Shown piece after piece: positions 9,610-18,022 of a stretch of 54,643 nt of DNA; position 1 is the first letter of the stretch; the number at the start of each line of letters is the position of its first letter. The notes below the pieces were generated by a model. That model was not told where the DNA came from, searched no databases, and worked only from the letters and a program-made list of their open reading frames with translations. This stretch comes from UBA1388 sp964555515 (lineage in GTDB: Bacteria > Patescibacteriota > Microgenomatia > UBA1400 > PJMF01): NCBI GenBank assembly GCA_964555515.1, contig CAZKSJ010000004.1, forward strand, positions 1 to 54,643, written 5' to 3'. Position numbers and translations under genes: made by a program.

Positions 9610-11091
9610 TTAAAAAGTGGCCGTGGCAGTATATGTAATGTAATTTTCGTAGTTACCGGCTGATTGTTGGGCAGAAATAATGGTTTTATAGCAAGCATAA
9701 ATCGAGTGGCTATCTGCTGGGGCGGTGGAGCGGAAGATTCTGACCGGACTCTCAAGCTGTTCCTGGTCCGCGAATTGTCGATAGCAATCACCGGTGCCAT
9801 CGCAACTATTGGTGGCGCTGGTGTACAAAAAGTCGGGGGTTTCATCACCTGAGGCTGCATCATAATCGTCCAAAGAAAAGCCAAATCCCTTTTTAGCAGT
9901 ACTGCTCCATTCAGCCTCATTGTTGTACTCCATGTCATCGGTATCACCCACAGAGTCTTGAATACAGTTGGTATCTGCAGTGGGATCACCAGTGCAAGCT
10001 TGACCATTTCTACCCAGTTGGTCATTGGCTCTGGCTGTAACTGCGTAGCCAGCGGAGGCATTGGTGGAAACGGTGAGTGATTGGGCAGCGTACTTGAATG
10101 AGGAGATTAGTAGTTCGCCAAATGGTACGGCGGCGGCGGTTGTGGTGACGCTAGTGCTGTCTCCACAAGCCGACACTCCAGAACTTACTCCGCCAATTTC
10201 AAAGGTAATGATAGGAGCAACCGTGGCGGTTACCCGGACAGCCTCTATCACGCCCACGGAGACTGTGGTTTGATCTACAACACCATTTGATGCATCAAGG
10301 TGTTGCAAAATGATCGAGTAGCGGTCGGCTGTGCCAGTCACGTGATCACTAGGTGGTGCTGGGTTGATGAGGTTTGAGATCTCGATTTGGCCATTGGCCC
10401 CACCATCAAAGGCAGTGCCGATTGCACCAGCACCCACATATGTGCAAGTGAAGGAGTGATAATCGGTGCCATCGACAGTCACACTAGAAGCAGCTGCACC
10501 ACCAGTACCAAAGTCATAGTTGGTAATATCGGCTGGACAAGTGACTGTTGGGCCGGCAAAAGTGTAATCAAAGTAGCCAGCATCTGGAATGCCATCAGCC
10601 GCATCAACATTGTTTGCCTCGGCAGGCACCAACACTCGGAAAGTGCCACCATTCACGGCTGAGGCAGTGGTGAAGTTGACGACGAGCTCAGCTGATGAAG
10701 TGGCGATTACGTCGTCACCGGCGTCGGCATCTCCAGCAGACAATACGGGGTTGATCGTGAAGGTACTATCACTCACTACTTGCGTAACATCGTAAATGGC
10801 TAGACTATCGGAATTGCCAATCAAGACCTCTTCACCCACTGCCGTTCCCTGAACCAACTGGGCAGTACTGATAGAAGGGGCAGCACCAGCAGTAGTGTTG
10901 ATTATGACATTACTAGTGTTGGCCACATTGCCAGCGGCCAGAATACCTCTGAAAGATGGTCTAGAGGTGGACAGAGTCACCTTGACGCTCGTTAAGTTGG
11001 CGGAGTAACTTTGCTTGGCGTGAAAAAACACAGCTACACTTAGCAGCAACACCAATAACACGCCAAAACGTTTTAGAAGTAATCTATACAT
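9610..11091 (-). CDS. Secreted WxL-like surface protein
   Basis: 493 residues with a clear signal peptide (GVLLVLLLSVAVFFHAKQSYSA). The body is low in charge and rich in Thr, Ala, Gly and Asp, as in surface-layer or adhesin proteins, with several Cys (for example TVTCPADI, FTCTYVG, SACGDST) that could form disulphides. The C-terminal 200 residues contain LTVSTNASAGYAVTA and end in SAGNYENYITYTATATF. The protein at 12559-13350 has the matching LTVSTRNQGYQVYA and SAGDYETAIEFVAV, so the two share a C-terminal domain. The domain resembles WxL domains in layout but lacks the literal WxL tripeptide. It lies 15 nt upstream of the DUF916-like gene, probably in one operon. Confidence 0.65.
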   Translation of the reverse strand: MYRLLLKRFGVLLVLLLSVAVFFHAKQSYSANLTSVKVTLSTSRPSFRGILAAGNVANTSNVIINTTAGAAPSISTAQLVQGTAVGEEVLIGNSDSLAIYDVTQVVSDSTFTINPVLSAGDADAGDDVIATSSAELVVNFTTASAVNGGTFRVLVPAEANNVDAADGIPDAGYFDYTFAGPTVTCPADITNYDFGTGGAAASSVTVDGTDYHSFTCTYVGAGAIGTAFDGGANGQIEISNLINPAPPSDHVTGTADRYSIILQHLDASNGVVDQTTVSVGVIEAVRVTATVAPIITFEIGGVSSGVSACGDSTSVTTTAAAVPFGELLISSFKYAAQSLTVSTNASAGYAVTARANDQLGRNGQACTGDPTADTNCIQDSVGDTDDMEYNNEAEWSSTAKKGFGFSLDDYDAASGDETPDFLYTSATNSCDGTGDCYRQFADQEQLESPVRIFRSTAPADSHSIYACYKTIISAQQSAGNYENYITYTATATF

Positions 11092-11116
11092 GATTAATCA
11101 AGTCTTATCTGAAGCC

Positions 11117-11146
11117 ATTATATACATCTCTTAGATGGCAATACAA
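11117..11146 (-). promoter_or_regulatory. Promoter for the 9610-11091 operon
   Basis: On the minus strand TATAAT lies at 11117-11122, with TTGTAT at 11141-11146 after an 18-nt spacer. Transcription would start about 20 nt before the ATG at 11091. Confidence 0.55.
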
Positions 11147-11251
11147 CGAGCAATTTAGTCTGGTGATTTGTTTGGAGAAAATCAATCGAATTACATTTGA
11201 AAAGTCAGTGATGGGCGTATAACAACCCTCTCATAGGTCAACGCGCTCAAT

Positions 11252-12391
11252 CTAGAACAGTTGCCGCGATTTTTGGAAGCGGCTATATACCCACCAAAGA
11301 GTGGTGGCAAAGACGATAGCCAATAATAGAGAGATTGGCAAGGCGATGATAGTGGTTTCGCTAATGTTTGCAGAGGCGCCATTAGCCTGATTAGTCACTA
11401 GTGTGACTTCGATAGTGTAAGGACCGATCAAGAAAGGAGAGGTGTAGGTAAAGGCGGGCGCTTGATTGGCACTTGTTTCAGCTTGGCCATCACCAGCTTC
11501 TTCTCTGGTAGGGACGATTAGGCGGCTACTTTCCCCTAAGATAACAGTGGGCTCAATTTGAAATGTAGCCACTTGTTGACCACGCCAGTTGGTGATCGTG
11601 GCGCTGCCGGAGGCTACTCCGGCAGCGTATGAGTCATTTTGGATAATTGGCCGGACAGTAATCTCTCCAAATGAATCAACAATTGGCCAGCTTTGCCAGT
11701 CTGCCACTCGCAACTGTGGAGCAGGTTCCTTTTCACTAGTAATAAGCACAATCAGATTGCTACCAATCGTACCTGCAAGCTTGGTGGTTGATTCAGTTTG
11801 TGGTGATGCGACTTGATTGGCATTCTGGCTATCGGATGTGGAAATTGGTACGCTCACGAACAACACGGTCAATGGATATTCTGCCTTTTCTGCCTGAGGT
11901 GGGACAGAGATGTGCAGTGTTAACTGCGCAGTTTGATTGGGTTGCAGACTCAAAGATTGAAAACTGGTTTTATTTTCATCTAAGTAAGGAAAGTTGCTTG
12001 TTTCTTCAAGTTGGGGTTGGCCAGATAATCCATCGGTGGTAAAACTGACCAGTTTGGGGCTGACTTTGATACTGCGTTCACCATCATTGGTTAAGGTAAT
12101 AGAGTGCAGGGCGGTATTGCCCGGACCGACTTTTAGATAGGCAGTGGCGGGTGTGACGGTTAAACTAATTGGCTGTGGGAGGTCATCGTTTCTTGAGTTG
12201 ACGGTGATTGTGGGATCGAACTGGCCTTGAGCAAGGACTTGATTGATCGGCAGTAGAGCGGCTAACGCTGAGATAAGGACTAAGATTGATGATCTGGCCA
12301 AGAAATTCGACACTACTGATTTCAAAGCCAAGATTGTCGCAGACTCCGTGTAATCTAGACTTGATTTGTAGGCTTGATGACGATTGCTCAT
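11252..12391 (-). CDS. Second DUF916-like membrane-anchored surface protein
   Basis: 379 residues. An N-terminal segment with a signal-type helix (SSILVLISALAALLPINQVLAQG) is followed by beta-sandwich domains with the same pattern as the product of 8377-9594 (LKVGPGNTALHSITLTNDGE, LQPNQTAQLTLHISVP, KLAGTIGSNLIVLITSEK). A C-terminal membrane helix (ISLLLAIVFATTLWWVYS) ends in a short basic tail. It is a paralogue in architecture of the first DUF916-like gene, and it lies downstream of the second WxL-like gene with a 167-bp gap. Its likely role is holding or presenting a partner surface protein; this is inference from the family. Confidence 0.6.
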   Translation of the reverse strand: MSNRHQAYKSSLDYTESATILALKSVVSNFLARSSILVLISALAALLPINQVLAQGQFDPTITVNSRNDDLPQPISLTVTPATAYLKVGPGNTALHSITLTNDGERSIKVSPKLVSFTTDGLSGQPQLEETSNFPYLDENKTSFQSLSLQPNQTAQLTLHISVPPQAEKAEYPLTVLFVSVPISTSDSQNANQVASPQTESTTKLAGTIGSNLIVLITSEKEPAPQLRVADWQSWPIVDSFGEITVRPIIQNDSYAAGVASGSATITNWRGQQVATFQIEPTVILGESSRLIVPTREEAGDGQAETSANQAPAFTYTSPFLIGPYTIEVTLVTNQANGASANISETTIIALPISLLLAIVFATTLWWVYSRFQKSRQLF

Positions 12392-12558
12392 GTTTTTGAT
12401 TTTCTAAAGTGCTACCATTCATCCCCAATATTAACGTCAACTATCGATGATTACTGTTGAGTTCCCCCAATGTTGACTATCCTCTCAAACTAAATACCTT
12501 AAATATCTTCTTGCGTTCGACATCAACTCAGCTCACTGTCAACCAGCTCGGTCCATAA

Positions 12559-13335
12559 TTAGTACGAAGGCACCGCCACAAACTCAATCGCCGTTTCATA
12601 ATCACCAGCGCTTTGGGAGCCGGATACTCCCGCCTTGTAGGTGACCGTCGCCACCGAGTTACTCACCACGTTAGCTGAAGACATGACGATTTGCATGGGT
12701 TCACTGCCGGCGCGGTTGGCAAACTGCCGAAAATGGTTAGTACTCGCAAAGTCGGTTGGAATGTCATCGCCAAACATGTTGAAGCCAAACCCAGGCACTG
12801 CTTGATTAGTCCAAGCGGTCGCCACCAAATGATCGCAGTCATTATTGTCACACGTCGTGTCTGGAATAATCGAGCTGTCTCTTTCGTGGCGCAAAGGATG
12901 TTGTTCAAAAGCATAAACTTGATAGCCCTGGTTTCTAGTTGAAACGGTGAGCGTATGACTATCGGTGTTGTGGATACCCGCCACCAAAGTACCCAAGTCA
13001 ATATCAGTTTTAGAAATTTGAAAAGAGAACTCGTCAATTTGGTAAATGTATTGAAAACCTCCCCCCACAAAATAGGTCGATGAGCCATATTCGCCATATG
13101 GTCCAGCGCCAACTTGACCAACAGTGTCTGTCACGCTGTAGGTTGTGCCAGACTTTTGTCCAGAGGTAACATTGAAGTTGCCAAACTGAATGACGTAAGA
13201 GTCTGACTCCAGTCTCTCGGCGAGTGCCGGCGATGATAAGCGATTAGGTTGCCAGCAGGCTACGATCGTCAGTCCGCCAAGGACAATCATTGCGCTAAGT
13301 ATTCGCAAAGGAGTTGAGCGGCGAGTATGCTTCAT
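12559..13335 (-). CDS. Second secreted WxL-like surface protein (possible lipoprotein)
   Basis: 258 residues from the ATG at 13335 (MKHTRRSTPLRI). The frame also starts at 13350, where ATG overlaps the upstream stop as ATGA. The hydrophobic N-terminus contains the lipobox-like IVAC and, further on, an ALA-type signal-peptidase site, so both lipidation and secretion are possible. The mature part is beta-rich: YVIQFGNFNVTSG, GGGFQYIYQIDEFSF, then LTVSTRNQGYQVYAFEQ and a C-terminal SAGDYETAIEFVAVPSY. The latter segments match the C-terminus of the product of 9610-11091. An internal CDNNDC could form a disulphide or bind metal. Confidence 0.6.
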   Translation of the reverse strand: MKHTRRSTPLRILSAMIVLGGLTIVACWQPNRLSSPALAERLESDSYVIQFGNFNVTSGQKSGTTYSVTDTVGQVGAGPYGEYGSSTYFVGGGFQYIYQIDEFSFQISKTDIDLGTLVAGIHNTDSHTLTVSTRNQGYQVYAFEQHPLRHERDSSIIPDTTCDNNDCDHLVATAWTNQAVPGFGFNMFGDDIPTDFASTNHFRQFANRAGSEPMQIVMSSANVVSNSVATVTYKAGVSGSQSAGDYETAIEFVAVPSY

Positions 13336-13346
13336 GATAGTTGAAA

Positions 13347-14045
13347 TCATTGTTTTGGTTTTTGAGTGGCGATTTTTTTGAGTAGCGCTGCTGATTCTTG
13401 TTCAATTCTCTGCAAAATTTTAGAAATGGCGTCAAATTGAGGAGATTGTTGGGCTAATTGACGGATGGTGGCGAATTGTGAGGGTAGGTAGTCGTTCACA
13501 AACTGGGAGACATCTTGCTGATCCTCGCGATCGTCGTTCGTCAGGGCGTTGATCACTTTTTCTTCTTCTTTCAATAAATTTTGTTTAAACCGGGATTGAT
13601 CATATTGGTATTTAGTAAAAATAAAGAGCACCAACATGGTGGGTAAGGTAATTAAGACCTGCAAATGACCCAAGTTAAAAGATGGCTCCATAGCATAGTG
13701 GAAAAGCATGATGCCAGTGGTGGCAACGATCGCCGTGGGTACGGTGCTCGCGAGCACGAGGAAAAACAGGTGGAGAAATCCCAGTGGGTAAAAAATTGAA
13801 TCAGTGTTGCCAGTTGCCCCGATAAGCAGCAAAAAGGAGAAGGTGATAAGGGATAATTCCCAAGATCCTGGTTCTGGAGCGATGTGCCACAGCTTGGCTT
13901 TACGCAGCCGCTTCAACACGAAAAAACTGATCATCATCACAGCAAAAATTTGCAATGAATGATCACGCAAGACGGGTACTTGCAGCCACAGGTAAGCTAA
14001 AGCAACCGCCATCAACAAAGAAACTGCGTGGGCAGCAGATGACAT
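13347..14045 (-). CDS. Hypothetical multi-pass membrane protein with a C-terminal coiled coil
   Basis: 232 residues with five or six predicted membrane helices within the first 150 residues (for example AVSLLMAVALAYLWL, LSLITFSFLLLIGA, LVLASTVPTAIVATTGIML, VLITLPTMLVLFIFT). A cytoplasmic, heptad-like region follows (LLKEEEKVINALTNDD to the Lys-rich end). No family was recognised. The stop overlaps the next gene's first ATG by 4 nt, so it is probably co-translated with the WxL-like gene and may be part of its export or anchoring. It is divergent from leuS with a 70-bp shared promoter region. Confidence 0.65.
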   Translation of the reverse strand: MSSAAHAVSLLMAVALAYLWLQVPVLRDHSLQIFAVMMISFFVLKRLRKAKLWHIAPEPGSWELSLITFSFLLLIGATGNTDSIFYPLGFLHLFFLVLASTVPTAIVATTGIMLFHYAMEPSFNLGHLQVLITLPTMLVLFIFTKYQYDQSRFKQNLLKEEEKVINALTNDDREDQQDVSQFVNDYLPSQFATIRQLAQQSPQFDAISKILQRIEQESAALLKKIATQKPKQ

Positions 14046-14054
14046 ATCAATTTA

Positions 14055-14107
14055 AGTATATCAGTTTATCTTTAGAGATCGACTAGCGCAGCTGACTCAA
14101 GTATAAT
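14055..14107. promoter_or_regulatory. Divergent promoters for leuS (+) and the membrane protein gene (-)
   Basis: On the plus strand TCGACT (14079-14084), a 17-nt spacer and TATAAT (14102-14107) precede the leuS ATG by only 8 nt. On the minus strand TATACT (14055-14060) is 9 nt from the ATG at 14045. Both transcripts would begin at or next to the start codon, and neither gene has a Shine-Dalgarno motif. Confidence 0.6.
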
Positions 14108-14115
14108 TGAGCGCT

Positions 14116-16968
14116 ATGGCAGTCTATGATCCACAACAATTTGAGGCTAAGTGGCAAGCTACTTGGGAAAAAGCTAAGCTTTTTCAGGGTGTGGCGGATG
14201 CCCGGCAAGGCGAAGTTGGTCGGGGGAACTTGGATGAAGAGGTGACAACGCCCGTTGACGCTCGGGCCACCACTAAATCTCACGATGCTAGAAATGCTCG
14301 CGACGTACTATATTTACTGTTTGCCTTTGCCTATCCCTCTGGTTCAGGCTTACACGTTGGTCATGTGGAGAGCAAAACTGCTTTAGACATTTTAGCGCGT
14401 TATCACCGGATGAATGGCAAGGATGTGTTTTTTCCGGTAGGTTGGGATGCCTTTGGTTTGCCGGCAGAAAACTATGCTATCAAAACAGGCGTCCACCCAG
14501 CAGAAACTACTCGCGCGGCGATTGAGACTTTTCGTCAGCAGATTAAGCGAATTGGCATTTCCTATGATTGGCAGACAGAAATTGCGACTAGTCACCCAGA
14601 GTATTATCGGTGGACGCAGTGGTTGTTTTTAGAGTTATACAAAAAAGGCTTGGCTTATCAAGGCCAGGCGATGGTCAATTGGTGTCCTTCTTGTCAGACC
14701 GTGCTGGCTAATGAGCAAGTAGTGAATGGAGCTTGCGAGCGGTGCGGATCTGAAGTCATCCAAAAACAGATGAAGCAGTGGTTTTTCAAAATTACTGAGT
14801 ACAGAGACGAGTTGATAGCAGGTTTAGATCAGGTGGACTGGCCGCGCGCCGCCAAAGAGCAACAGCTTAATTGGATTGGTAAGAGTGAAGGAGCGATGGT
14901 CGACTTTACTTTGCGCTCAGAACAAGCCGATAATAATTTAAAAATAAAAATCAAGTGCTTTACAACGAGGATAGACACGATCTTTGGGGTGACATTTTTG
15001 GCAGTTTCTCCAGAGAAATTTGCAGAATTGGGCTTGCACAACTTGCTGCAGAAAAATAAACAAGCAGCAGTTGATGCATATATAGAAAAAGCGTATAGCA
15101 AAACAGAGGAGGAGCGGAAAATTGGCGAAAAAGATAAAACGGGCATCGATACAGGTTTGGTGGTCATTAATCCAGTCAGTGGTCAGCAAGTGCCTGTATA
15201 TGTAGCTGATTACGTTTTGGCTGGCTATGGCACTGGCGCGGTGATGGGGGTGCCGGCTCATGATGCGCGCGACCTTCAGTTCGCGCGCAAATTTTCATTG
15301 CCGGTGGTGCCGGTAATTAAGCAGTCAGCTACTGTCTCCACGGACGAAGTTGATCGCCACGAAGATCTATCCCATGAAAAGCAATTCCGTGATGGTCAAC
15401 CCCACGATAGTCAATTCCATTCGGACTACGGTCTGTTAATCAACTCTGGTGCCTATGATGGCTTGACTTCAGATGAAGCCATGCAGAAAATTCCAAATGA
15501 CTTTGCTGATATAGAAATAGCAACTACATATAAGTTACGTGATTGGCTGATTAGCAGACAAAGATATTGGGGTGCACCCATCCCAATTGTTTATGACCCC
15601 ACGGGTAAAGCACATCCTATAAAAGAAGAGCACTTACCGTGGTTGCTACCCACCGATGTTGATTTTAAGCCCACCGGCGAGTCACCCCTCAAGTCATCTC
15701 AAGAATTTATTGAGCGTACCGAGCGGTTGTATGGCAAGGATTGGCGGCCGGAGTTTGACACAATGGATACTTTTGTTGATTCAAGTTGGTACTATTTGCG
15801 TTACTGTGACGCCCGAAACCAGGCAGAGTTTGCCAGTCCTGAGAGTTTACAGCGCTGGTTACCGGTTGATTTTTACATGATTGGCCCAGAGCACATCGTG
15901 TTGCACCTGTTGTACTCACGTTTTTTCACCAAGTTCTTGCGCGACCAAGGTCATCTCAAGTTTGGTGAGCCGTTCTTGAAAATGCGCCATCAAGGCATGA
16001 TCTTGGGTCCAGATGGCAAAAAGATGAGTAAAAGCAAGGGGAATGTTATCAATCCAGACGAAATTATCTCTAAGTTTGGCGCTGACACCCTGCGCTTATA
16101 CGAGATGTTTATGGGTCCGATTGACGCCGATAAGCCATGGGACGTACGAGCGGTGGTGGGTATTTATCGCTTTCTGTCTCGTGTTTACGATTTGGTGCTG
16201 ACAAGTGCGGAGTTGAATTCCAAGTTGGTGGCTAGGGAGGGACAGGCAAATCAGGGGAATCAGCCGAATCAGGAAAATCATGCGACTCAGGCGAATCGGG
16301 AGAGTCGGTCAAGCGGAGAGGTGAGCAATCAGCCTGGCAGTGAAACGAATGGTGCCAATGGCGATCAGTCAGCCGTCGACAATCAGCTGGAACCAGCAAC
16401 TCAGCCCAATCAGGTTCGGCAAAAATTACATCAGACAATTCGGAAAGTGAGCGGTGATATTCCCGAATTAAAGTTCAACACGGCCATCGCGGCTCTAATG
16501 GAGTTGGTCAATGTTTGGGAAAGTTATGGAAAATCTGAAGGCAAATCGGAAGGTCAGTCTGATGGCAAACCTACCAGAGCCTCACTAGATCAAGCAGAAA
16601 TAGAGTTGTTTATTAAAATATTGGCACCGTTTGCCCCCTTCTTGGCAGAAGAACTCTACCAGCAGGTAGTGATGCCAGCTGCCAATTTTAATTCATCACC
16701 AGCTGAGGGTGAATTAATTTCGGTTCATTACCAGAGCTGGCCAATTTGGGATGAAAAACTGGCTGAGCTAGAGCAGCTCATCATTCCCGTACAGGTAAAT
16801 GGCAAGCTCCGCGATCATCTGCTAGTCAGTCGTGACTCGGTCAATGATGAAGCATCAATCCGCGGCCAAGCGGAATCTCTACCCAAGGTTGCCAAGTGGT
16901 TGGCAGGCAAGCAACTAGTCAAGCACATCTACGTTCCTGGCAAAATTCTCAATTTTGTAGTCAAGTAA
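14116..16968 (+). CDS. leuS: Leucyl-tRNA synthetase
   Basis: Charges tRNA-Leu; class I synthetase, cytoplasmic. The HIGH-like motif is in SGSGLHVGH (about residue 75-83) and KMSKS in GKKMSKSKGN (about 634). The CP1 editing domain is recognisable (TTRIDTIFGVTF, GTGAVMGVPAHDARD), as is the zinc-type WCPSCQTVLANEQV. At 950 residues it is longer than usual because of insertions: a charged stretch before the HIGH motif (about 28-62), an Asp/His-rich stretch at about 408-430, a Gln/Asn/Ser-rich stretch at about 705-765, and a Gly/Lys/Ser stretch near 810-825. ATG 14116 was preferred to the upstream TTG at 14107 because the latter lies within the -10 region. Confidence 0.97.
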   Translation: MAVYDPQQFEAKWQATWEKAKLFQGVADARQGEVGRGNLDEEVTTPVDARATTKSHDARNARDVLYLLFAFAYPSGSGLHVGHVESKTALDILARYHRMNGKDVFFPVGWDAFGLPAENYAIKTGVHPAETTRAAIETFRQQIKRIGISYDWQTEIATSHPEYYRWTQWLFLELYKKGLAYQGQAMVNWCPSCQTVLANEQVVNGACERCGSEVIQKQMKQWFFKITEYRDELIAGLDQVDWPRAAKEQQLNWIGKSEGAMVDFTLRSEQADNNLKIKIKCFTTRIDTIFGVTFLAVSPEKFAELGLHNLLQKNKQAAVDAYIEKAYSKTEEERKIGEKDKTGIDTGLVVINPVSGQQVPVYVADYVLAGYGTGAVMGVPAHDARDLQFARKFSLPVVPVIKQSATVSTDEVDRHEDLSHEKQFRDGQPHDSQFHSDYGLLINSGAYDGLTSDEAMQKIPNDFADIEIATTYKLRDWLISRQRYWGAPIPIVYDPTGKAHPIKEEHLPWLLPTDVDFKPTGESPLKSSQEFIERTERLYGKDWRPEFDTMDTFVDSSWYYLRYCDARNQAEFASPESLQRWLPVDFYMIGPEHIVLHLLYSRFFTKFLRDQGHLKFGEPFLKMRHQGMILGPDGKKMSKSKGNVINPDEIISKFGADTLRLYEMFMGPIDADKPWDVRAVVGIYRFLSRVYDLVLTSAELNSKLVAREGQANQGNQPNQENHATQANRESRSSGEVSNQPGSETNGANGDQSAVDNQLEPATQPNQVRQKLHQTIRKVSGDIPELKFNTAIAALMELVNVWESYGKSEGKSEGQSDGKPTRASLDQAEIELFIKILAPFAPFLAEELYQQVVMPAANFNSSPAEGELISVHYQSWPIWDEKLAELEQLIIPVQVNGKLRDHLLVSRDSVNDEASIRGQAESLPKVAKWLAGKQLVKHIYVPGKILNFVVK

Positions 16969-17006
16969 GCTACACTTCGCGCAAGCATCAGCTGGTATAT
17001 AGAGGT

Positions 17007-17840
17007 ATGTTTGATCAGCTTGGTGGCTTTTCCTTTTTCACAATTTTTTCCAAGCTGTGGCAGTTACTGCGTCGGCAGCCGCTTTATAGCTTGCTCGTTT
17101 TCACGCTCTTGATTGGGTTGATTGCCACGGCAATTGGCGGGTATTTTTTGTGGCAGATTAATCAAGAGATGAGCAGGGCACAAAACTTAACACATATAGA
17201 TGGTGAGTTTGGTCCAGGATCGACGGCTGATGCTGTAGCCTTCGAAGGTTTGTTGGGCGAATCGTCAGGGTTATCCACAAGCGATTCGACAGGTAGGATG
17301 ACAACAGGGTCAATTGATGTACCGACAGGCTCGTCGACCACTGAGTCAACAACAGCAAGGTCGACCATCGAGTCGCCAATCAAATCCTCAATGGGGTCGA
17401 CCGCGCCAATCCAGGTCTACGTATCTGGTCAAGTTGAGTTGCCTGGTGTGCATCTACTAGCTATCAACAGTCGCGTGGGTCACGCCATTGACGCCGCCGG
17501 TGGGTTCACTGAGTTTGCAGATCAAGATTATGTGGCGCGCCAACTAAACCTGGCGCGACTGGTTGTAGATGGCGAGCAGATTTATGTACCCAGCTTTGAT
17601 GAAGTTGAGCATGATCGGTACACAGCTGGGGATTCATCCAATCCAGTAGGTACTGCTGATGGATTAATCTCAGTGAACTCTGCTTCCGCTGTTGAACTAC
17701 AAGCATTGACCGGGATAGGTGAAAAACGCGCTGAGGACATTATGGATGGGCGGCCTTACGCAAAGCTTGAAGATTTAGTAGTGAAGAAGATCATCACTCA
17801 ATCCATGTTTGATCAAATCAGCGCAGAAATTAAACTGTAA
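17007..17840 (+). CDS. comEA: ComEA-like DNA receptor for competence
   Basis: Binds double-stranded DNA outside the membrane and hands it to ComEC during natural transformation. From ATG 17007 (MFDQLGG, preceded immediately by AGAGGT) the product is 277 residues. One membrane helix (about 25-50) is followed by a Ser/Thr/Gly-rich linker, then an SLBB domain (IQVYVSGQVELPGVH, VDGEQIYVPSFDE), and a C-terminal helix-hairpin-helix (SVNSASAVELQALTGIGEKRAEDI). The frame is open further upstream into leuS, but that part has no domain. It is 39 nt downstream of leuS and 180 nt upstream of comEC. Confidence 0.9.
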   Translation: MFDQLGGFSFFTIFSKLWQLLRRQPLYSLLVFTLLIGLIATAIGGYFLWQINQEMSRAQNLTHIDGEFGPGSTADAVAFEGLLGESSGLSTSDSTGRMTTGSIDVPTGSSTTESTTARSTIESPIKSSMGSTAPIQVYVSGQVELPGVHLLAINSRVGHAIDAAGGFTEFADQDYVARQLNLARLVVDGEQIYVPSFDEVEHDRYTAGDSSNPVGTADGLISVNSASAVELQALTGIGEKRAEDIMDGRPYAKLEDLVVKKIITQSMFDQISAEIKL

Positions 17841-17864
17841 AAAAGGCAACCTAGAAAATATATA

Positions 17865-17883
17865 TTATAGGGGACTCCTATAA
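17865..17883. promoter_or_regulatory. Perfect inverted repeat upstream of comEC
   Basis: TTATAGG at 17865-17871 and CCTATAA at 17877-17883 form a perfect 7-bp inverted repeat around 5 nt, between comEA and comEC. There is no T-run, so an operator is more likely than a terminator. Functional meaning is unproven. Confidence 0.35.
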
Positions 17884-18022
17884 GGCTTGTCAGTTAAACC
17901 AAATGAAACATCAGATAAGAAAATGATGTTCAACAATATGCTAATGTTACCCAAATGGACTACTACTATTAGTACCCGAAAGTTAAATTTATTGCCTAAC
18001 GCATCAATATATACCAAAATAG

